A stretch of DNA of 46,482 nucleotides from UBA2108 sp002713215 (GCA_937891015.1 CALAPY010000050.1:1-46482), one strand, 5' to 3'. Positions 26,519-36,208 are shown, counted from the stretch's first letter. A program made the numbers and translations. The notes: a model not told the origin generated them from the letters alone.

Positions 26519-27526
26519 TCATAAGTAATCTGGACAATATTTATAGTTCAATCTTTTAGGCAGCAGGTCTCTTAGGATATAAATTATGGATATTTCCCAG
26601 CCTCCTCTGTAATTAGAAGCTGTATGTAGGGGAGAATAATTAACATCATAGCTTAAACCAACTCGCCAGCTGTTGTAGTACATTCCAAGATTAAGTATAC
26701 CCGCGTCTTTTCCCCGGTTCCACAATCCAAAAAACAATACCCTATAACTGTATGGTGCATCATTCATAACGTAGTTCAGTTCGCTCCCAAAAACCAATTC
26801 GTTGTACTGTCGTTGTCGGCTGTATACTAATCCAGGTGTAGCAAACCAATTGCCCTTTAAATCGATCTTTCCGCCTAAATGGAAGTTATATCTGCGCGGT
26901 ATTCGTACATCGTCACCCAATAAGAAGGAAGACTTGGGCTCAAATAGATTGTAGACTGACATACCTGCGGTCCAGTTCATTTTTTTTAGGTTTATTTGGT
27001 AAGTTACTCCCAGTGCCAAATCAAAAGTGGTGGTATTGGTATTTTGAAAATTCTCGTTAAGGGGCAGGTTATTGTCAAATCTTCTACCATTCCATTGTGC
27101 ATCACTGGTCAACTTATCCGTGTTCAGGCTTTGATGGTTAAATGCAGGTTGAATTCCAACGTTTATTGCATGTGTACTGTCTCCTGATAAGGTGAAGCGG
27201 TAGCTTACCGGAACGGAGAAGTGGAGGGTGTTGTAGTCGCTTGTTCCGGCCTTGTCATAATAAAAACTAAGACCAAGATTAATGTTCTTAGCATTTAAGA
27301 ACTGCCTGGAGTCTGCCCACAACCCTGTGGTTTGGAAGGGTTGTGAAATGCTTCTCCATTGTTGACGATGGTTCATTCCCAATCGATAACGACCTTCGAA
27401 ATTTCCAGTTAGGGCGGGGTTCAGCGTTAGGGGAGAATATAGAAATTGGGTAAAGTGGATGTCCTGGCCATTTAAATTTCCAAATGCCAATACAACAATA
27501 CATGCTATGAGGAATTTCTTACTCAA
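26519..27526 (-). CDS. PorP/SprF family type IX secretion membrane protein
   Basis: This is a 335-residue protein with a signal peptide (1-20, ending NLNGQ). It then shows the family opening DIHFTQFLYSPLTLNPALTGNFEGRYRLGMNHRQQWRSI, followed by a predicted outer-membrane beta barrel (LGLSFYYDKAGTSDY, FDLALGVTYQINLKKMNWTAGMSVYNLFEP) and the C-terminal WRVGLSYDVNYSPLHTAS. PorP/SprF proteins partner with type B (CHU_C) substrates during T9SS export and surface attachment, and the gene directly upstream encodes such a substrate. The start codon is TTG, embedded in TTGA with the adhesin's stop; no in-frame ATG lies before the mature domain, so the unusual start is well supported. Confidence 0.92.
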   Translation of the reverse strand: MSKKFLIACIVVLAFGNLNGQDIHFTQFLYSPLTLNPALTGNFEGRYRLGMNHRQQWRSISQPFQTTGLWADSRQFLNAKNINLGLSFYYDKAGTSDYNTLHFSVPVSYRFTLSGDSTHAINVGIQPAFNHQSLNTDKLTSDAQWNGRRFDNNLPLNENFQNTNTTTFDLALGVTYQINLKKMNWTAGMSVYNLFEPKSSFLLGDDVRIPRRYNFHLGGKIDLKGNWFATPGLVYSRQRQYNELVFGSELNYVMNDAPYSYRVLFFGLWNRGKDAGILNLGMYYNSWRVGLSYDVNYSPLHTASNYRGGWEISIIYILRDLLPKRLNYKYCPDYL

Positions 27527-30500
27527 CGAATTAGTGTTACATCTCCTTTCTTCTCAAATACCTGTCCATCGAGGCAAGTGGCATGTACCTGGTACACATA
27601 CACATCAGACTGTGCTGTTTTTCCTTTGTACATTCCATCCCAACCTTTAGATGGGTCATTTGTTTCAAATACCAGTTCTCCCCAGCGGTTATATACCTTT
27701 AGGTTGAATTCGCTAATGTGATTTCCCCTGAAATAGAAGACCTCATTTTTTCCGTCCTGATTGGGCGAAAAACTATTTGGAATAAACAACCAGGGTTCTT
27801 CACAATGCAATTCTTCAACTACGATGGTTATCGACTTTTTAACCCTGCATTTTTCATTATCCGAGTCGTAAATATCTACATCGTAGGTTGTGGTTGTATC
27901 TGGTGAAGCAATGGTGCTGCTTGTATTGGTACTCGACAACCCATACCCCGGAGTCCATGTATAACTGAATCCTTGGGGCAAGGCTTGTAGGTTAGAGGAT
28001 TGGTTTTTTAGAATGGTATCTTTACTTGAAACTATTTGACCTGCCGCTATATCTAGCTTTGAAACCTTTACAAGCACGGAATCCGTAACTAGGCACTTAA
28101 TTCGATTTTCCACATCAACCCGATAGGTTTTGTCTGTGGGTGGATTAACCAGGATATGAGAGGTATCATTTCGTCCTATAATAAACTGGTAAGGCTTCCA
28201 GAGGGTAGTTAAGGTGTCGTTAGGAATCAGGCTTTGTACTGAAATTTGAATCGTATCGCCCAGGCAAATATTTTGGGTGGTGTCGGCTCTAATTCCAAAT
28301 TGGTTTAATCGAATAATAGAAGAGTCTATTACTTCGCAGCCACGACTCGAAATGGTTTTGGCATAATATACATTTCTAAAGGCACTGGGATTTGCGGATA
28401 TTACACTATCTCGTGGGAATGAAGAAAGGGTATCTGAAAACTGGTCGTTACTTGACCATAAAAAGGCACCGGCCGTACCCATGGAGTTAATCCATAAATC
28501 GATAGCACCTGTACTGGTACAAATATCCGTGTCGTTGCTTGCAACAATTGAAATGGAGTCAAACAGCACTTTCTGATCAACCGAATCGGCACATACCCCA
28601 CGATCCACAACGAGCAAGTAATCCGTATCCTTTCCTGGAGAGGCACTTGGGTTTGAAGTTGTTGAATCACTTAAGCCCGATCCCGGAATCCATCGATATG
28701 TATATCCGGTAACCTGGCTTATTCCAATAGGTTGTGGATCATTATTACAGGTAAGTACATTAGGAAGTACATAACTGGAGTCGGCCAGCGCCAATACATT
28801 GGCTACTGAGGTATCTGCTAGGTTACAGGAAAGAGGATCATTAACCACCAGAATGATCTGGTAACTTCCTTTGGAGTTTATTCCAATATTTAACTGTTCT
28901 GTATTTCCTGTATTACTGCCCTGGACTGTCCATTGATAAGACGTGTTACCGGTAACATCTCCCTGGCTGGTTAATTGAATACTGTCGGGAATACAAATCG
29001 AATCCGGATAGGTAAAGCTTGCCTGAATTAAACTATCGACTTTAATGTATTGAAAGAAAGTATCAACACATACATCTGTTTGTACCAGTAGCTTGTAATT
29101 GGTGTTGGATAGAGGAGTGGCCGTTGGGTTCATTTTAGTTGAATCATCCAAAAACTGTCCGGGACTCCAACTGAATGTATGATTGGAGTCCAGCGTAGTT
29201 CCCAATATTTTAGAGGTTCCAATACAAATACTATCTCCAACTAACGTCTGTGCAGGTTTTGGAATTTCAATAGTTACCGATTTTGTTATGGTATCGGTAG
29301 AGTTACAGGAACCGGTATCGCTAATTGCCAATGTAATAATGTAGGTTCCCACACTATCGTAGAATACTTTGGGAGATTTTAATGTACTGGTATCTCCATT
29401 ACCAAAGTCCCAATAATACTGAGGGCTTTTCAACTCTTTGCTAAAGTTTTTTAGCTGAACGGAATCATTGATACATATCTTTTTAGGAATCTGAAATTCT
29501 GCAATTACAATGGGTGGTTTAAAATCCATTTTAAAGACCGCATTATTACAACCATTAGTGTCAGCTCCATTTTTAGCTGATACAGCTCCACTCAACGGTT
29601 TTATCGGAAAATCCGAAGATCCACCGCATCCAGCGCATACAGATTGGTAAATGATACCTTTCTTATCAAACCTTGATGTGCCACCGTCCACATGTTCCTC
29701 GGCAGTATCTCCACCAAAGAAAGAACCATACATGAGTCTGGATGCGTCGTTGGATATTGAGCCTAAATAAAAATCATGACCATCTGTTGTAGGACGAAAT
29801 GCGTCACTTGTAGTGTCCATTCCTATTGGATAGCGAGTAAAATTATTATTTACTCTAACGATACCTATTCTTAAGGTAAAATGATTGGTATGCCCTCCCC
29901 ATCCACTAAAATAAATGGAGTTACAAACATCTACCAAAAAGGCAGTAGGCGATATCTGAGGTCTCGACCTTCCTGAGGTAGTTCCGCCGGCTCCAATAAG
30001 TGTCGACCAATAAGTAGTGTCTAGTTTTCCACTTAGTTTGGCAATAAAAACCCCTTCTCTGGACTTACCGTATAGTGCATTTTTGAAATGAAAATCAGTA
30101 GAATCTTCCGACTGCCCGTATATATATACTGATCCTTGACGATCCAATTCAATAAAATAGATTTGATCGTAAGCCTTAGTACCATAGTAAGTACTGTTTA
30201 TAACGGAGCTTCCATCAGACCTAATGTGAGTTATAAAACCATTGGTTCTGCTTGAATCAGCGGTTAAATGATTAGGATTGGAACCATTCGGAAAGCTTGT
30301 TGTATCTGTAGAGGTTGTTCCGCCTGTAACATAAATATTGTTGGCTTTGTCTATGGCCAGTGAATAGATAGCATCATCGCCCAACCCACCTAGGTATGAA
30401 CTCCAGATAATACTATCTAGGTCACCTGTCATTTTGATGATAACACCATCTTGGTTTCCTCCATTAAAGGTAGTGCTAAACGAATTCCCACGAATTGGAA

Positions 30501-31926
30501 AATCAGTGGAGCGGGTACAAGTTGCTATGTAGATATTGTCGTCCTTATCAATATCAATTTCACCTCGGACTTCATCGGCATAATTATACCTAAGCCTGTA
30601 CTCGGCAACGTTAGAGGTGTCATTTAATCCATCGTTTTTCGACCCTCCCAGATAAGTACTACCTAATCGTCGTTTGCCATCAGCGCTTAACTTAAAAGCA
30701 AATAGATCGCTCCCCTGATCATACACAACCCCCATTCCAATTAAAAACCTTCGGTTTAAAATAGAAGGGTTTTTCATATTGGGCTGAAAAGAGTTGGAAT
30801 CTGTGGGGAAATTTCTGGAACCCGTAGTTCCAAAGATGTACAATTCGTCCCTACTATTTACTACAAGGGAATGTGGAGCTTCATCGGCAGCCCCCCCTAT
30901 GTATGTGCTGTATATAAATTTCGTGCCAGACGTATCATATTTTGAAATAGCGATATCACATCCCCTTGTTGTACCCGCTCCTGGGAATGGAATTCCAAAT
31001 GCCCCCCCACCATAAGAAGTCTGATATGCACCTGGAGTAGTAGGGTAGGGACTATAAATAGCAAAGGCAATAGAACCGGCATAAAGAAACCCTTCAGAGT
31101 CATAGGTGGCTGTAAAACCAAAGTTATTTGCCATGGAACCAGAGTAGGTTGAGAATATTAAGGTAGGATCAATGATTAAATCATGATCTGGATTATAACC
31201 CGATGGAAACTCAAATCCAAGTACGCCGTCCTTTAAAACGTATTGACAATTAATGACTATTTGTTCCCCATTAATCATTTGGTATACAAAGGGTCGTTCT
31301 TCTATTATTTGGCCCAAACTGGTATACAGGTGCAGTTCCCCTTTTTTTATTTGAATTTTGTCTAACCCTTCATATTGAAGTTGAATGTTCTTAGGATTTC
31401 CCCCCTTTTTAACTACAAATTCGTATTTAAGCAGGCCATCCTTACTGCCCGAATGCATATCAATGGAAGGGTAGAGGTTGTTGTGAATAACCGTTCTAAA
31501 AAGTGGAACACCGGATGCCCATTTGCTGGGATCGTTACCCAAATAATAATTATAGTATTCCTCAAATTTGCTGTTAGCCGTGACAACACAATTTGAATTA
31601 GCGTTTAAAAAGTTGACGTAGAAGCAATGGCCTTTTATTGAGGTTGGAAGTTCTTTTTCTTCAGTCTCAGAAGCATGGTGTTGGTTTAGAATCGAGAGAT
31701 CTAAAAAGTCATATATCAATCGGTTTTGCTCCAGGAACAAATTACCAGAGGGTATTTCACATTTAAAGAGAACACTGGATTTGAATTGTCCCTGGTTTTT
31801 TATGAATTTGAACTCGTATCCCGAATGAGCTTTGGTCGGTAATTCACGGGAATGTCCATCCGCTCTATATAAAGCAGAAATAAAGAATACAATAAATAGT
31901 ATAATCAGCCAACGGCTTTTTATCAT
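27523..31926 (-). CDS. Giant T9SS adhesin with SBBP repeats, PKD domains and CHU_C sorting domain
   Basis: This 1467-residue protein has a signal peptide (about 1-24). The N-terminal segment FKFIKNQGQFKSSVLFKCEIPSGNLFLEQNRLIYDFLD is the DUF7948-type leader of such proteins. SBBP-like propeller repeats run about 255-800 (FSTYSGSMANNFGFTATYDSEGFLYAGS, WSSYLGGLGDDAIYSLAIDKANNIYVTGGT). PKD domains follow (YYWDFGNGDTSTLKSPKVFYDSVGTYIITL, with degenerate ones to about 1370). The end is a CHU_C type B sorting domain (IPNSFSPNQDGKNEVFYFRG... VYNRWGELVFET... WDGMYKGK). It should be exported by T9SS with help of the PorP/SprF protein encoded next. A promoter box lies at 31991-31998. The surface-adhesion role is inferred from the family. 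Confidence 0.9.
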   Translation of the reverse strand: MIKSRWLIILFIVFFISALYRADGHSRELPTKAHSGYEFKFIKNQGQFKSSVLFKCEIPSGNLFLEQNRLIYDFLDLSILNQHHASETEEKELPTSIKGHCFYVNFLNANSNCVVTANSKFEEYYNYYLGNDPSKWASGVPLFRTVIHNNLYPSIDMHSGSKDGLLKYEFVVKKGGNPKNIQLQYEGLDKIQIKKGELHLYTSLGQIIEERPFVYQMINGEQIVINCQYVLKDGVLGFEFPSGYNPDHDLIIDPTLIFSTYSGSMANNFGFTATYDSEGFLYAGSIAFAIYSPYPTTPGAYQTSYGGGAFGIPFPGAGTTRGCDIAISKYDTSGTKFIYSTYIGGAADEAPHSLVVNSRDELYIFGTTGSRNFPTDSNSFQPNMKNPSILNRRFLIGMGVVYDQGSDLFAFKLSADGKRRLGSTYLGGSKNDGLNDTSNVAEYRLRYNYADEVRGEIDIDKDDNIYIATCTRSTDFPIRGNSFSTTFNGGNQDGVIIKMTGDLDSIIWSSYLGGLGDDAIYSLAIDKANNIYVTGGTTSTDTTSFPNGSNPNHLTADSSRTNGFITHIRSDGSSVINSTYYGTKAYDQIYFIELDRQGSVYIYGQSEDSTDFHFKNALYGKSREGVFIAKLSGKLDTTYWSTLIGAGGTTSGRSRPQISPTAFLVDVCNSIYFSGWGGHTNHFTLRIGIVRVNNNFTRYPIGMDTTSDAFRPTTDGHDFYLGSISNDASRLMYGSFFGGDTAEEHVDGGTSRFDKKGIIYQSVCAGCGGSSDFPIKPLSGAVSAKNGADTNGCNNAVFKMDFKPPIVIAEFQIPKKICINDSVQLKNFSKELKSPQYYWDFGNGDTSTLKSPKVFYDSVGTYIITLAISDTGSCNSTDTITKSVTIEIPKPAQTLVGDSICIGTSKILGTTLDSNHTFSWSPGQFLDDSTKMNPTATPLSNTNYKLLVQTDVCVDTFFQYIKVDSLIQASFTYPDSICIPDSIQLTSQGDVTGNTSYQWTVQGSNTGNTEQLNIGINSKGSYQIILVVNDPLSCNLADTSVANVLALADSSYVLPNVLTCNNDPQPIGISQVTGYTYRWIPGSGLSDSTTSNPSASPGKDTDYLLVVDRGVCADSVDQKVLFDSISIVASNDTDICTSTGAIDLWINSMGTAGAFLWSSNDQFSDTLSSFPRDSVISANPSAFRNVYYAKTISSRGCEVIDSSIIRLNQFGIRADTTQNICLGDTIQISVQSLIPNDTLTTLWKPYQFIIGRNDTSHILVNPPTDKTYRVDVENRIKCLVTDSVLVKVSKLDIAAGQIVSSKDTILKNQSSNLQALPQGFSYTWTPGYGLSSTNTSSTIASPDTTTTYDVDIYDSDNEKCRVKKSITIVVEELHCEEPWLFIPNSFSPNQDGKNEVFYFRGNHISEFNLKVYNRWGELVFETNDPSKGWDGMYKGKTAQSDVYVYQVHATCLDGQVFEKKGDVTLIR

Positions 31927-31990
31927 GTTCTAATTTTAAGACTCAATTATTGCTAAAAGGTTGCCTATACAAGTACAATAATAGCAAACA

Positions 31991-31998
31991 CAAATTTA
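31991..31998 (-). promoter_or_regulatory. TAnnTTTG promoter box for the adhesin cassette
   Basis: On the minus strand TAAATTTG (31998-31991) is an exact -7 match about 65 bases before the adhesin ATG at 31926, giving a normal-length leader of about 60 bases. Confidence 0.5.
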
Positions 31999-32084
31999 CC
32001 ATTACTCTATGGATTATTTAATCGGCAATTTACGAAGTGGGATACACCCTAATTTTTAGAACAGGCTCACTTCGCTGATTCGGT

Positions 32085-32092
32085 TAAATTTG
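32085..32092 (+). promoter_or_regulatory. TAnnTTTG promoter box for the DUF819 gene
   Basis: TAAATTTG is an exact -7 element. Its final G is the first base of an in-frame GTG, so that GTG cannot be the start and the ATG at 32116 is preferred. Confidence 0.55.
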
Positions 32093-32115
32093 TGGCTTTT
32101 TCAAAAAGCTATCTA

Positions 32116-33528
32116 ATGGAAGATGTAGTATCGGATATTCCCCTAATTACCAATGACGCTGTCGTTTTTGGAATTCTCATAGCCTTGTTGCTGATAATTT
32201 TTAAAACCGCAGAAACACCTGGGTTTAGTAACTTTTACAAAGTTATACCGGCGTTACTAATGTGCTATTTTCTTCCGTCGCTGTTTAGTACGGCGGGTAT
32301 TATTTCGCCCAAATGGATTGATATGGCAGGTGCGATGAATGCAATGACTGCGGCTGGTTTTGATCTGAGTGAAGTGCACAATTTTAATACGTTTAAAAAC
32401 TATGTATTGCACAATGAAGTGAGTGCCGAATTGCTCAATCCCTTTATTGGGAAATCTCAGTTGTATTTTGTTGCGTCGAGGTACATGCTACCAGCAAGTT
32501 TGGTTTTATTAACCTTAAGTATAAACTTGAAAGAAGTTTTCAAATTGGGGCCAAAAGCACTTATCATGTTTTTCACCGGAACTGTTGGAGTTGTTATTGG
32601 TGGTCCATTGGCCATTTTGTTATTCTCCTACATTTCTCCGGATATAGTTGGAGGTGCTGCACCCAATGAAGTATGGAGAGGTATGACAACCGTAGCCGGA
32701 AGCTGGATTGGTGGTGGTGCAAACCAGGCTGCCATGTATGAAATATTTAAGGGAGAAGACAATCTCATTAGCGGAAGTATGTATTCCATTATGATTACGG
32801 TAGATATTATTGTTGCCGAAGTATGGATGTTCTTCCTATTGCTTGGAGTTGGTAAGGCAGCTAAAATAGACAAGTTCTTTAAGGCCGATTCCAGTGCAGT
32901 GGACACCTTAAAAGATCACATGCATGAGTTCAGCCAAAAAATAGCACGAATTCCAAGTTTTACTGATATAATGGTAATATTGGGAATAGGCCTTGGTTTT
33001 ACCGGACTGGCACACTTGGGTGCTGATATAATTGCACCCTGGATAAAAGTGAATGCACCATACCTGGCCGAAACCTTTAGTTTGGGATCAGGATTCTTTT
33101 GGTTGATCGTATTAGCCACAACTTTTGGAATTACAATGAGTTTTACAAAAGCGCGAAACTATGAGGGGGCAGGAGCCAGTAAAATTGGAAGTGTTTTTAT
33201 CTACATATTGGTAGCCACCATTGGTATGAAAATGAACATCCTGGCAGTATTTGAAAATCCCGGAATCTTTTTAGTTGGCTTAACCTGGATGATTGTCCAT
33301 GTAGGATTGTTGTTTGTTGTGGCCAAGCTAATTCGAGCACCATTCTTCTTCCTGGCAGTTGGGAGTAAGGCTAATATAGGGGGTGCAGCTTCGGCTCCGG
33401 TTGTTGCCGCGGCATTCCACCCGAGTTTAGCTCCTGTTGGGGTATTACTAGCCGTATTGGGGTATGCCCTGGGAACTTATGGTGCCCTGATCTGCGGGTA
33501 TTTGATGCAGGGTGTAGCGCCTATGTAA
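32116..33528 (+). CDS. DUF819 family integral membrane protein (putative permease)
   Basis: From ATG 32116 it encodes 470 residues with about 11-12 hydrophobic segments and no signal peptide. The family is recognisable from FSTAGIISPKWIDMAGAMNAMTAAGFDLSEV, the GNATVAGSWIGGGANQAAM-like stretch (TTVAGSWIGGGANQAAMYEIF), FITARNYEGAGASKIG and the ending GSKANIGGAASAPVVAAAFHP... GTYGALICGYL. DUF819 proteins (YjcL-like) resemble Na+-coupled or sugar/organic-acid carriers by topology, with two repeated halves, but substrates are unknown. It is a single gene with its own promoter, divergent from the adhesin cassette and convergent with the TPR gene (eight bases between stops). Confidence 0.82.
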   Translation: MEDVVSDIPLITNDAVVFGILIALLLIIFKTAETPGFSNFYKVIPALLMCYFLPSLFSTAGIISPKWIDMAGAMNAMTAAGFDLSEVHNFNTFKNYVLHNEVSAELLNPFIGKSQLYFVASRYMLPASLVLLTLSINLKEVFKLGPKALIMFFTGTVGVVIGGPLAILLFSYISPDIVGGAAPNEVWRGMTTVAGSWIGGGANQAAMYEIFKGEDNLISGSMYSIMITVDIIVAEVWMFFLLLGVGKAAKIDKFFKADSSAVDTLKDHMHEFSQKIARIPSFTDIMVILGIGLGFTGLAHLGADIIAPWIKVNAPYLAETFSLGSGFFWLIVLATTFGITMSFTKARNYEGAGASKIGSVFIYILVATIGMKMNILAVFENPGIFLVGLTWMIVHVGLLFVVAKLIRAPFFFLAVGSKANIGGAASAPVVAAAFHPSLAPVGVLLAVLGYALGTYGALICGYLMQGVAPM

Positions 33529-33536
33529 AATGGAAT

Positions 33537-34091
33537 TTACCTTGAAAAATAATAGGTGACTTCGGAGTAGAGTTTTTTCGATTCTTTTTTCTTCTTCTTG
33601 GTTTTACTTTTCTTCAATTTCTTTTTCACACGAGCTAGTTCACCATCTAACCAACTATTATATGAATTATTATAACTTTCTTTTTTTGCCAATTTATATT
33701 TTGCAATTGACTTGGAGTAATCGTGCATGTATTCATGGAGTAATCCTTCCGCTGTATAAATGCCACCCACACCTTCCCGGTTGAATGAGTGCAAGTAGGT
33801 GACCAGCTTTTGCGCTTCTTCAAAATGCCTGGTATTGGTTAAGCAAAACAACAAGTCCAAACCAATTTTTAGGCTTTTAGGATTCGAAGTAAATGCAGAT
33901 TTCAAATATTTCAGGGCGGTTTTGTAATCACTCAAAACATCCATGTATAGGCAACCCATGGTGTGCAAAGCGCCTGCATGAGCACTGTCGTAGCTCAACG
34001 CATACTCCAAGCTCTCCATAGCATTTTCCAACTCAAATGGATAGTTATCCAGCGCCTTTAAGTAGTATTGTTCTGCTAAACTTTTTGACAT
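33537..34091 (-). CDS. TPR protein with lysine-rich tail, third gene of the rtcB2-prfH operon
   Basis: This is a 184-residue cytoplasmic protein without a signal peptide. Residues 1-148 form about four TPR-type helix pairs (AMESLEYALSYDSAHAGALHTMGCLYMD, YKTALKYLKSAFTSNPKSLKIGLDLLF, FEEAQKLVTYLHSF, YSKSIAKYKLAKKES). Residues about 154-172 are dominated by Lys (VKKKLKKSKTKKKKKESKK), a strongly basic, RNA-binding-like tail, followed by a short YSEVTYYFSR end. The start is seven bases after the prfH stop on the same strand, so it should be cotranscribed with rtcB2 and prfH. A role in recruiting the repair enzymes to ribosomes or RNA is inference only. Confidence 0.7.
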   Translation of the reverse strand: MSKSLAEQYYLKALDNYPFELENAMESLEYALSYDSAHAGALHTMGCLYMDVLSDYKTALKYLKSAFTSNPKSLKIGLDLLFCLTNTRHFEEAQKLVTYLHSFNREGVGGIYTAEGLLHEYMHDYSKSIAKYKLAKKESYNNSYNSWLDGELARVKKKLKKSKTKKKKKESKKLYSEVTYYFSR

Positions 34092-34098
34092 GATATTA

Positions 34099-34797
34099 TT
34101 ATTCTAATTGCTTTCTTAGGGCTTGCTTTTCTTTTTTTCGCCTGCCACCAGAAGCTTTGTTTTTGTATTCCGATTTAAAATCCTTTCCAACAAATGTTCG
34201 AATTGGGTTTCCTCGTTCCAGCGTATTGTGTTGGTTCCAATTCGATTTTATTGAATCAAGTTCCGTTTCATTATTTTTCTTCGCAACGAGTTCCAAAAGC
34301 CTGCTTCTTGCCAACTTCTTATTTTGATTTTGGGATCGGCTTTCTGAAACAACCACACTCAATCCAAGTGGTTTGTACACGGCTCTTATTGCGGAACTTA
34401 CCTTGTTTACATGCTGTCCCCCCGGTCCACCTGATCGCATTGCCGTATATTGAATCAACTTTTCTTTGATTGCGGAGCGATCATTTTTATTAATCCGATG
34501 AAAACCAATAAACCAATTTTTTCTCTTGTGCATTTTCCGAAATTCACTGTGGCCGATCCACAAAATGGAACCTTCCCAGGTAGATAACCAGTTATGCAAT
34601 ACGACGGTTTTGCCTTCCACGGAAACAATCGCTGAAACTAAGGTACTGTTGATGTCACCATCTACCTTTTCAAGCACCCTAGCACTTAATCCTTGTTTTT
34701 TAGTTTCTCTAAGAAAAACCTTAAGCACTTGAGCGACAACCCAGCAACACTCTGCTGGGCCCCGCCCTGATGTGATTTGTACTATTTCTTTGTCCAT
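34099..34797 (-). CDS. prfH: Peptide chain release factor H
   Basis: The 232-residue product starts at ATG 34797, four bases after the rtcB2 stop; a TTG 51 bases upstream inside rtcB2 is rejected. The protein opens with ITSGRGPAECCWVVAQVLK. It carries RSGGPGGQHVNKVSSAIRAV with the catalytic GGQ at 126-128 and ends with the HNTLERGNPIRTFVGKDF motif seen in PrfH. It lacks the stop-codon recognition domain of RF1/RF2, as PrfH proteins do. PrfH, paired with RtcB2, releases peptide from ribosomes whose 16S decoding region has been cleaved (for example by colicin E3-like toxins), after which RtcB2 can reseal the rRNA. The operon order rtcB2-prfH agrees with that. Confidence 0.92.
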   Translation of the reverse strand: MDKEIVQITSGRGPAECCWVVAQVLKVFLRETKKQGLSARVLEKVDGDINSTLVSAIVSVEGKTVVLHNWLSTWEGSILWIGHSEFRKMHKRKNWFIGFHRINKNDRSAIKEKLIQYTAMRSGGPGGQHVNKVSSAIRAVYKPLGLSVVVSESRSQNQNKKLARSRLLELVAKKNNETELDSIKSNWNQHNTLERGNPIRTFVGKDFKSEYKNKASGGRRKKEKQALRKQLE

Positions 34798-34801
34798 AAT
34801 T

Positions 34802-36208
34802 TTAGTTTTTATCCATTCTGACCACCTTCGGGAAGAATTTTCCTTCAATATTTACCAATTCGTTCTGGTTGAGCATTACCTGCTCAATATCCTTATACAT
34901 CATAGGAGCCTCATCAACCCCACCTCCGATAAGTGTAACCCCAAGGCTTTTTAATGTCTTTTTTACTTCACTTCCGGTAATAGAAGCTTTGGCTTTCTTT
35001 CTACTCATTTTCCTTCCTGCACCATGTGCCGCTGACATTATAGAATTTGAATTTCCTCTTCCGGAAACTATGTAGCCCGGGTCAATCATGGTAGCTGGTA
35101 TGATTCCAAGCTGACCTTTTTTTGCGGGAGTTGCTCCTTTGCGATGTACAATTAATTCTTTGCCGTTTTCTTGTACTTCCTTCCAGGCGAAATTGTGGTG
35201 ATTCTCCACCTTAACGCCACCCTTAAGATCAAGTGCCTTAGCTATTTTTCTATGAATTACATCATGGCAAGCTTTTGCATAATCACCGGCCAACTGCATA
35301 GACATCCAATATTCTATGCCGGCTTCCGTATTCAAATCCAACCACGCCAGGTGTTGTACTTTTTTTGGTAACCAACAACGATCCATGGCCACTTGCATAT
35401 AATAGTTGGCAACACTGGCTCCAAATCCTCTAGAACCGGAATGAGCTAACACACCGAGGTAATTACCTTGTTCAAACCCAAACACATTCCCATTTTCAAG
35501 TGAAACTTCTCCAACTTCTACAAAATGGTTTCCTGAACCTGAAGTGCCAATTTGCCGACAAGCTTTACCATGTAGCTGACGAAGCAATTCGGTTTCTTGG
35601 AATTCAGGGCGGTCCAATACTTCGTGCTGCTCGGGCGATGCTTGAACCTTTCCAATTCCAAAATGAGTTTGTTCCTTAAGCGCAGTCTTGATGGCGTAAT
35701 GGTTCCTTTTTATGAAATTGGATGGGGTGTCGTAAATCGACAAGGACATTCGGCAACCTATATCCAATCCAATTCCATAGGGGATCACTTCATTTTCGGT
35801 GGCTAAAACTCCACCGATAGGAAGCCCATAGCCCATATGGGCATCAGGCATTAGAGCTCCTTTTTGCGCAATGGGCAAACTCATGGCCATATCCATTTGC
35901 TGAATGGTATTTTGCGAAATGAATTTCTTGCCATAAACTGAAAAGGGCTTTACTTCTTCGCTTAAGCGGTAAATAGTACCTTCTGTCTTCTTCACTACCG
36001 GAGCGAACTCTTCGACTATGGGAGATAGGATGTTATCATTAAGGTAATCTTCAGGATGTAAAAGAACGTTCTTAAATGTTTCGAGCTTTTCGGCTTTAGA
36101 CAAGTGCTTGAAGTTTTTGGAGGCAATATCAATTGCCAGACTTCGCACTTTGTCAGTTTTGTAATTAATTTTTCGAAGGTCTTTGCCCTTCAATTTAGAT
36201 CTGCTCAT
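34802..36208 (-). CDS. rtcB2: RNA ligase RtcB, RtcB2/PrfH-associated type
   Basis: This is a 468-residue RtcB ligase. Mn-binding and catalytic residues are present: Asp149 and Cys152 in GLDIGCRMSL, His228 in GNHFVEV, His256 in LAHSGSRG, and the guanylylated His395 in MSAAHGAGRKMSR. It joins RNA ends bearing 2',3'-cyclic phosphate or 3'-phosphate to 5'-OH, using GTP and Mn2+. Pairing with prfH identifies it as the RtcB2 type, whose known target is 16S rRNA cut near the decoding site. The length is longer than E. coli RtcB (about 408), as in this subgroup, with an N-terminal extension of helices. It is the first gene of the operon and is preceded by a candidate leader RNA at 36336-36485. Confidence 0.9.
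   Translation of the reverse strand: MSRSKLKGKDLRKINYKTDKVRSLAIDIASKNFKHLSKAEKLETFKNVLLHPEDYLNDNILSPIVEEFAPVVKKTEGTIYRLSEEVKPFSVYGKKFISQNTIQQMDMAMSLPIAQKGALMPDAHMGYGLPIGGVLATENEVIPYGIGLDIGCRMSLSIYDTPSNFIKRNHYAIKTALKEQTHFGIGKVQASPEQHEVLDRPEFQETELLRQLHGKACRQIGTSGSGNHFVEVGEVSLENGNVFGFEQGNYLGVLAHSGSRGFGASVANYYMQVAMDRCWLPKKVQHLAWLDLNTEAGIEYWMSMQLAGDYAKACHDVIHRKIAKALDLKGGVKVENHHNFAWKEVQENGKELIVHRKGATPAKKGQLGIIPATMIDPGYIVSGRGNSNSIMSAAHGAGRKMSRKKAKASITGSEVKKTLKSLGVTLIGGGVDEAPMMYKDIEQVMLNQNELVNIEGKFFPKVVRMDKN

Noticed and set aside
32092..32115. GTG at 32092 as start of the DUF819 gene
   Set aside because: Its G is the last base of an exact TAnnTTTG promoter box, so it would not be transcribed; ATG 32116 fits.
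34798..34848. Longer prfH beginning with TTG inside rtcB2
   Set aside because: The extra residues are not PrfH-like, and the ATG at 34797 matches the family N-terminus.
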